Source of the DNA: Caldicellulosiruptor morganii
Lineage (GTDB): Bacteria > Bacillota > Thermoanaerobacteria > Caldicellulosiruptorales > Caldicellulosiruptoraceae
Direction: 5' to 3'
NCBI RefSeq assembly: GCF_026810225.1
Contig: NZ_CP113865.1
Coordinates: 2,128,001-2,192,000, forward strand
DNA length: 64,000 nucleotides
Position 1 is the first letter of the stretch; each line of letters begins with the position of its first letter. Below, piece after piece: positions 17,757 to 27,670 of the stretch. The notes beneath the pieces were generated by a model that had not been told where the DNA came from, did not search any database, and was given only the letters and a program-made list of their open reading frames with translations. Position numbers and translations under genes: made by a program.

Positions 17757-18491
17757 TCAATATTTATTGCCCCTGTTGCATTTAATTTTACAACAAACAT
17801 ACAACAAACATTGAGAATTTGGATGAATAAAACTCTTGACAGGTTCTTTAAAAGATGTTTAAAATAAAATTGTGTATTTAACTAAAGGAGAACAATTTAA
17901 AAAAATGTATCATAGTTTATAATAGTTAAGAATATGATAACCAAGCAAATAATTAACATGTACCACATATCCTTATAAACTAAATTTAAACAGAACCTGG
18001 CTAAGATTTGTTGGATTGCTATTTATTTAAATGACCAGAATAAAAATACAATCAATAATTTTTGCCTATCTGTCCTGCTATCTTGTCTTGCAAATTAATT
18101 GATTCATCCTATAACAGATTTCACTTAGATCATTGGTTTTAAATAAGCTTTTTTGAAAGTTTGATAATCCAAACCATCAAAAAGTCTTGGTTCATCCTGC
18201 TTAAAGGAAGAAGAAAAGTAAATTTAATTAAAAATGACTCTTAGAATAGACTTCAAGCTTTTTATTCCAAGAAAATCATCTGAAATTTTTTCTGTTTCTT
18301 TCAACTGACGGATATTTACACATCAAGTCAGGATTAATTTGAAAATCAAACAGTCTACATGCTATGTTGTTTTAATTTTGATTGATTTGGGGTCGGTAAA
18401 AATATTCTATGCATTATTTTTTCTTGGCAAATAAGTCAAGACTTTGCATTAAAAAAATATAGAAAATTATGGTAACAAGGGGACAGGTTAA
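17744..18491 (+). other. Intergenic stretch with an orphan promoter
   Basis: About 750 AT-rich bases without a gene. A good promoter, TTGACA (17836-17841) and TAAAAT (17860-17865) with an 18-base spacer, is followed by AAAGGAG (17884-17890) and an ATG (17905) whose frame closes after five codons. This looks like the start of a lost gene. The rest, up to the glycosyltransferase, shows no coding pattern I can support. Confidence 0.4.
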
Positions 18492-19751
18492 ATGAACATT
18501 TTGTTGTCTGCTTATGCATGTGAACCAAATAAAGGTTCTGAACCAGGGTTTGGTTGGAATTGGGCATGTCATTTATCCCAGAGAGGGCACAAAGTTATAG
18601 TTCTAACAAGTGAAAGATATAGAACAAGTATTATCGCAGAAGTAGAATTACATAGAGAAAAATATAAAAATCTTTATTTTATATATGTTAAAGAACCACC
18701 TTTAGAAAAAATTTTTGGAAAGAATGAAATAACAATAAGATTAAGGTATATAATGTGGCAATACAAAGCATTTAAACTGGTCAAGAAACTAAAGCTTGAA
18801 AATGAGGTTGATATTATCCATCATGTAACATGGGGAAGTTTGCAAATGGGTTCTTTACTGTGGAAATTGAATAAACCATTCGTATTTGGTCCTGTTGGAG
18901 GCGGTCAAACATCATCAAAAAAATTTAAAAAATATTACGGTATTAAATGGTATATAGAAATATTAAGAGATTTTTATACCAAATACTTTTTTAGATTTTT
19001 TTCAACTTCAAAAGCAGCCTCAAAGAGTGATCTAATACTTGTGACCAACGAAGAAACTCAAAAACTGGCACAAAAAATGAAAGCTAAAAATACTAAGTTA
19101 ATGCTTGATAGCGCTTTAAAAGAAGAGTTTATCCCCGAACAGTTTATTGTTCGTAGCAGTGGTTTGCATAACAAAAAAACAACTGTTTTATGGGTTGGCA
19201 GGCTTTTAAAAAGAAAAGGTGTAGGTTTGTTGATTGATGTGGCAAAAAAAATAAAGGGAAAAAATATTGAAATAGTTGTAGTAGGTGATGGTGAGGAGAA
19301 AAAACTTATAGAAAATGAATTGCAAAAAGACAATAATTTACCAATCAAATTAATAGGACATGTTAAATGGCAGGAGATAGCAAAGTGGTATTCAAAGGCA
19401 GACATATTTGCTTTTACAAGTTTGAGAGATTCATTTGGTATGCAACTTTTAGAAGCAATGGCATTTGGACTACCTATTATTTGTTTGAATCAACATGGGG
19501 CACGTAATTTTGTTCCTGATAATGCAGCAATAAAGATAGAGGTAGAAAATAAAAGTTTGGATGAAATAATAGAAGAATTCGCCAGTTCAATAATGATTTT
19601 AGCTGAAAATTATGAACTTAGAATCAAATTGGGTCAAAACGGTTATAGATTTGCACTTGAAAATACCTGGAATAAACGAGCAGAAGAGATAGAAAAATAC
19701 TATTATTCTATAATCTACAATAAAAATTTGCAAAATAGTGTCGTTAACTGA
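18492..19751 (+). CDS. Glycosyltransferase, GT4 family
   Basis: 419 residues in two Rossmann-like halves. The N-terminus (LLSAYACEPNKGSEPGFGWN) has the acceptor-side glycine loop of the family. The C-terminal half carries TTVLWVGRLLKRKGVGLLI and the nucleotide-sugar binding E-x7-E-like motif in SFGMQLLEAMAFGLPI. It transfers a sugar from an activated donor, probably at the cytoplasmic face during surface glycan assembly. The ATG has an AAGGGGAC site. It is the only rightward polysaccharide gene in the region and is convergent with the pyruvyl transferase gene. Confidence 0.85.
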   Translation: MNILLSAYACEPNKGSEPGFGWNWACHLSQRGHKVIVLTSERYRTSIIAEVELHREKYKNLYFIYVKEPPLEKIFGKNEITIRLRYIMWQYKAFKLVKKLKLENEVDIIHHVTWGSLQMGSLLWKLNKPFVFGPVGGGQTSSKKFKKYYGIKWYIEILRDFYTKYFFRFFSTSKAASKSDLILVTNEETQKLAQKMKAKNTKLMLDSALKEEFIPEQFIVRSSGLHNKKTTVLWVGRLLKRKGVGLLIDVAKKIKGKNIEIVVVGDGEEKKLIENELQKDNNLPIKLIGHVKWQEIAKWYSKADIFAFTSLRDSFGMQLLEAMAFGLPIICLNQHGARNFVPDNAAIKIEVENKSLDEIIEEFASSIMILAENYELRIKLGQNGYRFALENTWNKRAEEIEKYYYSIIYNKNLQNSVVN

Positions 19752-19829
19752 TAATAAATCACCCCGGCGTAAAATACCTGAAAGCAATAAAATAAAGTAT
19801 CATTAAACAAAAAAATCAGCTCCTCCATT

Positions 19830-20840
19830 TTATAATGAATTTAATAACTTTACAAACTCGAGCTCATAAGCTCGAATATTATATTCATCTATCTTTACAT
19901 CTGTTCTCCATTCACTGTTGATGAACAATGGCAGCTTGTCAATTTTTTCTCTCTCCAGGATAGGAATATTATGCTCTTTATTAAATGATTTTGCTCTGTT
20001 GTCAATAGCTATAATTAATGTTCTTTTCTTAAATTGCAAAGCTCTAATACCACCATGAAGTCTTGTCCCCACATAATCTATGTTCTCCTCTTCTTTCAAT
20101 AACTTATCATACTCATTCAAATTACGAGCAAGGACCTCCACCTTTTTAATATCCCTGCCAAGCAAATCTTTCAAGTAATCGTAATCACTTATTCCCTGTG
20201 GCCATGCAAAAATCTCATTGTAATTTTCCAGTAATATTTCTATCATTTTTTTGTCATAAAAATAATCTCTATCATAATCGCTGACAGTAAATATAACTTT
20301 TTTACTTTTTTTTGTTGGTATGTTTTTACAATGGTTTTTATTTAACTTCCACAAAGTAGGACATCCAGTATTAACAACATTATCAACACCCCACTTTTTT
20401 AAAATATTTTTGGAAATTTCATCACGTACACTGTGGATAAATTCCCGGTTTATAATTCTCTGCCACATATAAGTTGAATAAATTCTTCTTATCAGTTTAA
20501 GTTTACTTTTCTGTGAAAATTGTGTTCCGACACCAAGTAAAATAATATCTTTTACATACCCCAATTCGTAAAATGCTATCCTCCAGCAATTAAAATGTTT
20601 AAATGGAGTAAAAAGCATATTAAAAAGATTTGTTCCACACAAAATTTTTAAATCCGATTTAGTTAATATACGCTTCTGCTCTGCAGTAAGAGGAAGATGA
20701 GTAGGCAAATAATAAATTTCAATATCTTCTTTTTTTAGCTGATTCATTATTCTATCAAACCACTCTTTAATCGATTCCATAATTATTTCATCACCCAAGT
20801 TGTCACTGCCTATACTTGTATCCAGCAAAGTTATTATCAT
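19830..20840 (-). CDS. Polysaccharide pyruvyl transferase family protein
   Basis: 336 residues with the family start (ITLLDTSIGSDNLGDEIIME) and a C-terminal YVGTRLHGGIRALQFKKRTL motif. The family (CsaB, WcaK, ExoV) adds ketal-linked pyruvate to surface sugars from phosphoenolpyruvate. In SLH-bearing bacteria that group can be the anchor for S-layer proteins. AGGAGG precedes the ATG. An IS1634-type element ends 28 bases upstream, so its native promoter has been displaced. Confidence 0.85.
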   Translation of the reverse strand: MIITLLDTSIGSDNLGDEIIMESIKEWFDRIMNQLKKEDIEIYYLPTHLPLTAEQKRILTKSDLKILCGTNLFNMLFTPFKHFNCWRIAFYELGYVKDIILLGVGTQFSQKSKLKLIRRIYSTYMWQRIINREFIHSVRDEISKNILKKWGVDNVVNTGCPTLWKLNKNHCKNIPTKKSKKVIFTVSDYDRDYFYDKKMIEILLENYNEIFAWPQGISDYDYLKDLLGRDIKKVEVLARNLNEYDKLLKEEENIDYVGTRLHGGIRALQFKKRTLIIAIDNRAKSFNKEHNIPILEREKIDKLPLFINSEWRTDVKIDEYNIRAYELEFVKLLNSL

Positions 20841-20867
20841 TTTATGTGATTACCTCCTATTTTGCAC

Positions 20868-22845
20868 AATTATCTTGACTTTGTCAGTTGAAAATTTAAA
20901 AAGCTTGAGAGTACTGGGATTGGAAATAAAAGAGTGGGAAATTTGTCACTACACTATTTCCTTACCCCATATTTTTCTATTGCTTCCTCTATCATCATCA
21001 AATTCTTTGGCATATCTATCTTCATAACCTGTAATATCTCCTTCGCTTCTTGCTCTATCTTCGCCTTCAGTAAAATCTTCTTCCCTTCTACATCTATTTG
21101 CATAAAATTCATCGAATTTATTGCTTCCTTTATTTTTTCACTACTCATATCTTTTCCTTTTTCTCTTAATTTAAATTCCAATGTCCTTTCTAACAGAAAT
21201 ACCAAAAAACAAACTACAAAATGTCCTCTTATTCGTTTCTCGGTCCAATGAAAAATGGGTCTTACCTCCAAGGAACTTTTCATCACCCTAAATGATTCCT
21301 CTATTTTCCATAAATCATGGTATGCTCTTAAAATCTCTTCAGCTGTCATGTCTAATTTACTTGTTTGAATTGCATAATACCCATCAAATCTTTCATCTTC
21401 CTTTATCGCTTCTTCATCAAGTTGATACTCCTCTTTACTGCTCTTATTTACCCGCTTTAAAAACTTCTTCCCTCCCCTTTTCTCTAAAGCCCTGATTTTA
21501 CTCGACTCCTCTAAAAGCTCTTTTGCCTTCTTAATAAGCCTTTCCCTATCCTGCTTGTCTTTTTTAGCTCTTTTGCTTGAATAGGTTATCACCATCTTCT
21601 CTTCTAACTTGTACTTTTTGCCGTTTTCATCTTTTACACAATTCTCATAATCTATTATTTTAAATTTAAATTCTTCTTCATAAATGCTTTCAAAATCCTT
21701 ATTTGCTAAGTATTTATATCCATCATCGTTAAATACTTCTTCTAAAACTATTTTGCTCATGTTCTTAAGCCTCGACGCCACAATATAGTCGTATCCTGCT
21801 TCCTTTATTATCTTAAGATTTAAGCTTTTGTTTATGCCTTTATCTGCTACTATTACAACTTTGTCTATACAAAATTTCTCCTTCAGTTTCTCTAAAATTT
21901 TTATAATAGTCTTGCTATCTATAGTATTACCAGGAAAAAGCTCATACCCAACAGGTCTTCCTTCTTTATCTATCAGCATTCCCATTACTACCTGTACTTC
22001 ATTGACTTTGTTGTCTTTGCTAAATCCACACATCCTTAGACTGTCCGCTTTTACCCTCTCAAAGTAAAAAGTTGTAACATCATAAAACACAACATCTACC
22101 TGAAAGTTAAACAATGTCTTGTTCATCTGGTAAAGATAAATCTCCAGTTCTTCCTTTGCCTCTGCTAATATATCTAAGCTTCTGTAAAGATGGTTTAAAT
22201 CAATTTCCTGCAATGGAAAACCAAAATATTGATGTCTCTTTTCATATGTTTTAAATTTACTAACTGGTTGCAGTAGTCTTTGAACTGTCATTAAAAAACT
22301 TACAATGTCAATATCAAATTTGATTTTGTATCGTCTTAAGCAGTATTCTTCTAAGAATTTGTCTATTTTAAAAAGTTCCCACAGTTTGCGACAGACAATA
22401 TGTCCGTAGTTCAATATTGTTTCTTCAGAAATATTATCTTTTGTCAATTCCATGGTGGCATTTTTATTTTTTTCTTTAGCAAATACTTCATAAAGTTTGT
22501 CTACTACATTTACAAAAGTCTCATTATTTTTTAAAAGATCATGTCTACCGAGGTTAAGAAGGACTTTTTGTTTTATTTTGCCATTTTCTCTATAATTATG
22601 GACAATTTTAACATACTCATATCCATCAGCTTTAGTAATTTTAACAAATAAGAAAGACCACTTGAGAATGTTTTTGGAATATCATACTACAAAAATATCA
22701 ATAAATCAAGTCATGTTAGGATAAAAATGGAAGTTATTTGTCCCTACATGACAAAAAATTTTTTATTTTTTTTGGTCCGCAAACCCGCATAAATTAAAAC
22801 TTTTACATTTTTTGGACCTCAAAAACTGACAAAGTCAAGATAATT
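20868..22845 (-). mobile_element. Full-length IS1634-type element, copy 2
   Basis: 22-base perfect terminal inverted repeats: AATTATCTTGACTTTGTCAG.. at 20868-20889, and its reverse complement ending at 22845. The 1.98-kb element holds one transposase gene. A truncated copy lies at 7848-9145. I could not identify a target-site duplication with confidence. Confidence 0.85.
20954..22453 (-). CDS. IS1634-family transposase
   Basis: 499 residues from the first ATG (22453). The DDE core shows VVFYDVTTFYF, VVIVADKGIN, and the C-terminal YHDLWKIEESFRVMK signature of the IS1634 branch. Family-like sequence continues in frame upstream (KADGYEYVKIVHNYRENGK and VLLNLGRHDLL) up to a stop near 22682. No ATG, GTG or TTG lies there, so the true start is uncertain. 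The gene otherwise appears intact. Confidence 0.85.
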   Translation of the reverse strand: MELTKDNISEETILNYGHIVCRKLWELFKIDKFLEEYCLRRYKIKFDIDIVSFLMTVQRLLQPVSKFKTYEKRHQYFGFPLQEIDLNHLYRSLDILAEAKEELEIYLYQMNKTLFNFQVDVVFYDVTTFYFERVKADSLRMCGFSKDNKVNEVQVVMGMLIDKEGRPVGYELFPGNTIDSKTIIKILEKLKEKFCIDKVVIVADKGINKSLNLKIIKEAGYDYIVASRLKNMSKIVLEEVFNDDGYKYLANKDFESIYEEEFKFKIIDYENCVKDENGKKYKLEEKMVITYSSKRAKKDKQDRERLIKKAKELLEESSKIRALEKRGGKKFLKRVNKSSKEEYQLDEEAIKEDERFDGYYAIQTSKLDMTAEEILRAYHDLWKIEESFRVMKSSLEVRPIFHWTEKRIRGHFVVCFLVFLLERTLEFKLREKGKDMSSEKIKEAINSMNFMQIDVEGKKILLKAKIEQEAKEILQVMKIDMPKNLMMIEEAIEKYGVRK

Positions 22846-23173
22846 TAGCTAACTTTTCATCTTTTGTTCCTTTTACAAAAAGGTAATGCAAAATTTAAGA
22901 GTCTATGGTAATATTGTATTGAGCTATTTCCTATCCCTCCAGTTAGATTTTTGTTCTGTTTCTATTTCTATTCTAACCAGAGGGTGGGGAATGGCTCAAC
23001 CACTTTTTACACAATTATATAGACTTAACTGATTTTAGAGCATAAAAAATTAAAAGACAATAAATAATATGTAACATAAGAAAATTTAAAGGAAAATTTC
23101 AAAGTAATGCCATCGCCCAATTTTTTTAGAAAGTTAAAAAATGGACTTGTGATAGGCATTTTTCTGTGGGTGA
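22846..23173 (+). other. Intergenic stretch with a long RNA-like hairpin
   Basis: No gene is seen in these 330 bases. At 22921-22997, arms of 26 and 25 bases fold back on each other: GAGCTATTTCC..GTTAG pairs with CTAAC..GGGGAATGGCTC, with a 26-base loop. Three of the differences become G-U pairs in a plus-strand RNA. What it belongs to is unknown. Confidence 0.45.
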
Positions 23174-23674
23174 TTATAATCGTTTTGATGAAGATTCTGT
23201 TTTAGTCTTTTGACATATTTTGAAGATTAATTCATAAATTATAATTCCTGTAAAAGCTCCAATACCATCAATTAAAACATCAGTTGCTTTTGCACCTCTC
23301 CCTGGAACAAAAACCTGGTGTATTTCATCAGTTGCAGCATAAAGAAAGCAAAACATTAAAGAAAAGAAAAAGGCTTTGCAGCCTTTAATTCCACTTATTA
23401 CAAATGCATTGATCACCAATATACCTAAAACCAAATACACTGCCACATGGGCATATTTTCGTATAACATCATTGAGCTTTTTTAATGCGTTTCTTCTTGG
23501 TTCAATTTGAATGTTGGGAATACTTACCTTTTGTGTTGCCTTAACAACTTGCTTTGTCACACTTTCGCTAAGCCTATTGGAGTCTTTTGCAGGCTGGGAG
23601 GATAAAGAGAATATAATTAGCAACCATAGGATGACAATTATCCAAGATAGTAATTTATGTGTTTTTTTGTTCAT
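23174..23674 (-). CDS. VanZ family membrane protein
   Basis: 166 residues with four hydrophobic segments: an N-terminal one (IIVILWLLIIFSLSSQP) and three near 75-160. The family signatures KYAHVAVYLVLG and ATDEIHQVFVPGRGAKATDV-like sequence are present. VanZ proteins are small membrane proteins of mostly unknown role, one of which gives low-level teicoplanin resistance. They are common beside surface polysaccharide genes. It stands alone here, with no clear partner. Confidence 0.85.
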   Translation of the reverse strand: MNKKTHKLLSWIIVILWLLIIFSLSSQPAKDSNRLSESVTKQVVKATQKVSIPNIQIEPRRNALKKLNDVIRKYAHVAVYLVLGILVINAFVISGIKGCKAFFFSLMFCFLYAATDEIHQVFVPGRGAKATDVLIDGIGAFTGIIIYELIFKICQKTKTESSSKRL

Positions 23675-23910
23675 ACTATAAAAGTCCCCTTTTTAGTAAG
23701 ATTATATTATATATTTTAGTCATAGTCTAAAAGATAGTTTAAGATAGTCTTAATAAATTAGAAAGTATTGATAGTTATTTTTTATATTAAAGATTGACTG
23801 ACAAGATTCGTAAAAATAATATTGATTCTTATAGCTTTTATTTAGATATTCCTCTCTTAAGCGGTTTGCTTATTTATTAATAAATATATTTAGTTATAAC
23901 GTAAATAATT

Positions 23911-24141
23911 TAAAAAAATCTAATATCATTGCCATTTGTATATATTATCTTAACAATATTACAAAAATTACTAATCGCAATACAATTGCCTTCTATATAC
24001 CTGTTAACTACATTTCTATCACCTATTATCGCACCATTCTCAATCGTTGAACTTTAAGTATTGTAACATTACAGCCTATCCATCATACATTGTTCTTGAT
24101 GACAACTGGCTTATCTTCATTATTTATTTCATCTTTACTCC
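23911..24141 (-). pseudogene. Decayed hexapeptide-repeat acyltransferase
   Basis: Translation of the minus strand gives KPVVIKNNV, a stop, then WIGCNVTILK, a frame disturbance, then TIENGAIIGDRNVV and EGNCIAISNF. These are the C-terminal left-handed beta-helix coils of a maltose/serine-type O-acetyltransferase. There is an in-frame stop, missing coil residues and no start. It explains most of the 500-base gap between the VanZ gene and the Fe-S protein gene. It probably once acetylated a surface sugar. Confidence 0.6.
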
Positions 24142-24175
24142 ATTATATTTTTAAATTGCATACTCTCATCTCTCC

Positions 24176-25348
24176 CTACGTATCTGCATGTAGCATTTTT
24201 TTCAACTTATTTTTTGCAAAAGCATAGATTTTACTCAATAACCGAATTATATCATTTTGAGTTTTAATTTCTTTATTAACTACTTCATTGAATCCATTTT
24301 TTCTTATCATTTCTATAATGTAATCTCTTTGCTTAGGTCTTTTATAATAACCTGAACAAATGCGAATGTTATGCTCAATAGCTTTATCTTTCTCAACTTC
24401 TTTTAATTCAATTCTATTGTTCCTTCTCAATTCTTCAATGACATGTATTCCAACTGAATTATTTGCAATAATTAAAGAAACCCCCTCATCTTTTATATCA
24501 TATTCTTTTTCAATCCCCCAGAAATCCCCGAGTGTAATATCACCCTGTCTTGGTAATCTGCTGAACGGACAAGAATAACAAGCCTCATTTAGATAATAAT
24601 TCTTTAAATATCCTACAAAGAATTTATCCCTATAATGTACATTAGAAAACTTTCTTTTTTTGCCATAATAAGTTAAACTATAGTTTCTCCAGCCGGTAAT
24701 TTTATCTCGAAAATCCACTTTCTTAATCTCATCATTAAAAGATTTTACAAAAGATTTAAAAGGAATATAAGAAGATACACCATGACATATTAAATCACAA
24801 GTTATTAGTCTCTGATTATTGACAAATTTTTTCAAACCCGCAACTTGACATGGAGTGCCTACAAAAAGAACAATTTTTTGAGTATTTTCTAAAACTTCTT
24901 TGATTTCTCTGTAAACCAAACCTACTTTACTTTGAATATATTTAGATCCTCTCAATAAATACAATTTATCGACTGAATCTACCTTAATATGTTCTACTTC
25001 CAGAAACTCATCCCAAGCAGCCCCATATACTATGCCACCATTTTCTAAAACGTACAAAGCAATTTCGCTAAAAACTCCACCCGATGAAGAACTTTTTCTA
25101 ATCTGTTTGTTTCTACTCCACCCCATATAGAACTTAGGTTCAGCGTTATTTAAATATTCAGGATATAAAGCCGGGCATTTTTCTACACAAATTCCGCAAT
25201 TAGCGCATTTTTCCTTTGAAATAAAAGGCTTATAAAAACCATCATCAGTCATTTCTATCTCAATAGCTTGATTTTTGCAAACATTGTAACATGCATAACA
25301 ACCTGTACACATTTTTTTACTTATTAAACTTAATTTAATTCTATCCAT
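24176..25348 (-). CDS. FrhB-like Fe-S protein (F420 hydrogenase beta-subunit family)
   Basis: 390 residues. Two N-terminal 4Fe-4S motifs (Cys 14/17/20/24 and 48/51/54/58) precede a FrhB N domain (SSSGGVFSEIALYVLENGG..) and FrhB C domain (ITCDLICHGVSSYIPFKSFV, then RQGDITLGDFWG). In polysaccharide clusters this family commonly sits next to pyruvyl transferases and glycosyltransferases. There it is thought to oxidise or reduce a sugar using flavin and Fe-S centres. A pyruvyl transferase gene lies directly upstream. AAAGGTG precedes the ATG. Confidence 0.85.
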   Translation of the reverse strand: MDRIKLSLISKKMCTGCYACYNVCKNQAIEIEMTDDGFYKPFISKEKCANCGICVEKCPALYPEYLNNAEPKFYMGWSRNKQIRKSSSSGGVFSEIALYVLENGGIVYGAAWDEFLEVEHIKVDSVDKLYLLRGSKYIQSKVGLVYREIKEVLENTQKIVLFVGTPCQVAGLKKFVNNQRLITCDLICHGVSSYIPFKSFVKSFNDEIKKVDFRDKITGWRNYSLTYYGKKRKFSNVHYRDKFFVGYLKNYYLNEACYSCPFSRLPRQGDITLGDFWGIEKEYDIKDEGVSLIIANNSVGIHVIEELRRNNRIELKEVEKDKAIEHNIRICSGYYKRPKQRDYIIEMIRKNGFNEVVNKEIKTQNDIIRLLSKIYAFAKNKLKKMLHADT

Positions 25349-25484
25349 AAAATTTCACCTTTTCTTATGTTTTAAATATGTAATTTATTATTAAATTCTC
25401 TAATTTATTCCAATAAATGCTAAATAATTAATTTTTGTCTTATCTATTCCTAAATAATATTCTGCATTATATTATTACATTCAA

Positions 25485-26660
25485 TTACAAATCTTTGAAA
25501 ATAATATTCAATACTTCCCGCGCCTTTTCTGAATATTCTGGCATTTTCCCCTTCAGTAATTCTCTTAAATAATTTTCGTTTTTGATTATATATTCAAAAG
25601 AGTCAATTAAAAAATCTTCCTTTGCATTCCTTATGTCAACCACATAATTTTCTTCCGTCCCGAATATATCCCTTGCAATTCCTTTTGCCTTAGTACTATA
25701 TGCGATAGCAAGTGTAGGCACACCTGTAGAATAGGCAGCTATTGTTGAATGAGTTCTTGCTCCGACAAAAAAGCGAAGTTTACTTATGATATACTTCAAT
25801 TGGGAGGCTGTATACTTTTTTTCAATAATTCTAATTCTTTCTTTACCTCTTTCCTTATATTTATTGTAAATATAAGATAAAATATTAAAATCATTTTGAT
25901 AAACACTATTTTGCTGCATAACATGAGGTATCAGCACAATATTAAAATTTGTTTTTTCCAAAATAAATTCAATAAATTTATATATTTCTTTCTTCGTTTT
26001 TTCAGCTTCACTTGTATAACTCAAAGCTAAAGGACTTAAATTTATACCGACACTATTTTCTGGAACAAATTCATCAACACTTTCTATTGTAAGTGTAAAA
26101 GCTGGATCAGGATATAAATAAATATTTGAAAGACCCTTTTCTTTTAGCATACCATAAGATATCGATTCTCTTGTAATAATAAGGTCAAATAATTTTAAAT
26201 CCTCCAACGTCTCTTCATCTAAATTAAACTCTTCAAATGAAGCTCCCCAAATAACTAACTTTTTGTTTAGAGCTTTTACTTTTTTATCAATACTATTTAA
26301 TAGGTAAATTAAATTCTTATCATAACAGTAATTATCGCCACCAATAGAAATGCAGATATCACTTGATCCAATATACTTAGTCAAATGGGATGTCTTTAGG
26401 TTCGCTGATAAATTATACTTTTTGCACATTTGAGCAATTTTGGCTAAATATTTATTAATTGAAAGATAACTCGGAATATGCCTCACATAATAATCTATTT
26501 TTATGTCATTTCGCCTTTTATCATTTTTATAATCAAACGTAGCAAGTATAAACTTTACTTCATCATTTATTTGTCTTATTGTCATTTCTGTTATACTCTT
26601 AACAATCGCTTCGCAACCTCTATTATAAAATGAACCTTGACCAAATAAAAACACATTCAC
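25485..26660 (-). CDS. Polysaccharide pyruvyl transferase family protein
   Basis: 391 residues from GTG 26660, which has GGAGG seven bases upstream. An in-frame extension to 26765 runs through the end of an insertion sequence and is not native. The start VNVFLFGQGSFYNRGCEAIV and the C-terminal FVGARTHSTIAAYSTGVPTL are family motifs. It is a second, divergent pyruvyl transferase in the window and pairs with the FrhB-like gene. The IS4-type remnant begins 28 bases upstream, so the original promoter or upstream operon gene has been lost. Confidence 0.85.
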   Translation of the reverse strand: MNVFLFGQGSFYNRGCEAIVKSITEMTIRQINDEVKFILATFDYKNDKRRNDIKIDYYVRHIPSYLSINKYLAKIAQMCKKYNLSANLKTSHLTKYIGSSDICISIGGDNYCYDKNLIYLLNSIDKKVKALNKKLVIWGASFEEFNLDEETLEDLKLFDLIITRESISYGMLKEKGLSNIYLYPDPAFTLTIESVDEFVPENSVGINLSPLALSYTSEAEKTKKEIYKFIEFILEKTNFNIVLIPHVMQQNSVYQNDFNILSYIYNKYKERGKERIRIIEKKYTASQLKYIISKLRFFVGARTHSTIAAYSTGVPTLAIAYSTKAKGIARDIFGTEENYVVDIRNAKEDFLIDSFEYIIKNENYLRELLKGKMPEYSEKAREVLNIIFKDL

Positions 26661-26687
26661 TTTCTTACCTCCAAAATTGTATTTTAA

Positions 26688-27243
26688 TAGCCTTTTGTAA
26701 AAACGCTCAAAATGATCGTTATCAAGCTCTTTAAAACTTCTAAAAAAGTCTTCCTTCCTCTTCATAGATAGTGTAAAATTTATCTATATAAAACACACTT
26801 TCTATGATGAGGAAGATAAAATGTTCAAAAACTAACACCAACAATTATCTTTTCTCGATCTCTGTGAGCAGGTTAAAAACGTTGCTCTCAATAAACCACA
26901 CACTTTGCTCGGCTTCTTCAGCAATTTCATTGATTTAAACCAGTTCATACCTGCATCCTTTTTCAAAACCTACTACAAATACTTCGGAAGACATAGAGAT
27001 TTCTCTTCGCAATCTATGCTCTGCGCTTTCTTCGTACAAAAAATCCTCAAACTCCCTACATTAACTCAACTGCGCGCTATCCTACTCAACTCCTACGAGC
27101 TCAGAATCTTTTGCAACTTCAATAAAATTCCTTCTATCTCTACCTTCTCAAGATTCAGAAAAATCTTTTGCTCTGAATATGTTTGCTAATGGCCATTTCT
27201 GCTATGCTTACAAATTCTCTATTCTAACCAATGGCTTCGGTAT
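26688..27243 (+). mobile_element. IS4-superfamily element remnant, copy 2
   Basis: The left end and leader hairpin (arms near 26752-26766 and 26799-26813, one mismatch) match the element at 4110. Transposase sequence follows: GFFSNFIDLNQFIP.., broken early by a stop in MFKN. A deletion of about 670 bases joins FRKIF to a later MFANGHFCY-like segment. The copy is cut at 27243 by the end of an IS21 element. Confidence 0.75.
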
Positions 27244-27668
27244 TGTCCCCACTTTTGATAATATTTTTTCCCCACCTGTGCTCAAAAAAATTAATTTTCA
27301 GTACTTAACTGATTTTTGGAATCATCTGTTAAAGCTTTTATAACACCCTACCTTTGCTTCATTCTATAACTTTCACCTTTGATAACTACAAAATGACAGT
27401 GATGTACAAACCTATCTAATATTGCTGTAGCTAATACTGGGTCATAAAATATCCTTGTCCACTCTTCAAATACCTTGTTTGTAGTTATTATTATAGATCC
27501 TCTTTCATATCGCTTTGATATTATCTCATAAAAATCGTCTACACTGCTTTGGTTCAATTTCCTTAAGCCCAATTCGTCTAATATCAACAAGCCCACATTA
27601 ACATAGTTTTTTAGCTTTTGTTGATATGAATCATCCGCTCTTGAAATATACAACTCTTCTAACGGATT
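27244..27668 (-). mobile_element. istB: IS21-family remnant with istB fragment
   Basis: The end TGTCCCCACTTTTGATAA and a following TTTTTCCCCACCTGTGC resemble the repeated termini of IS21 elements. Inside, the minus strand (27667-27348) encodes the C-terminal ~105 residues of the IstB helper ATPase: Walker B LLILDELG, sensor SIIITTN, and the closing VVIKGESYRMKQ. Walker A and all of istA are missing. It is cut at about 27668 by the IS3 remnant. Confidence 0.75.
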
Positions 27669-27670
27669 AA

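Noticed and set aside
20868-22845. Target-site duplication of the IS1634-type element
   Set aside because: The flanking bases extend the inverted repeat rather than forming a direct repeat, so no duplication could be defined.
26661-26765. N-terminal extension of the second pyruvyl transferase
   Set aside because: It reads through the end of an insertion sequence, and the GTG at 26660 has a proper ribosome site.
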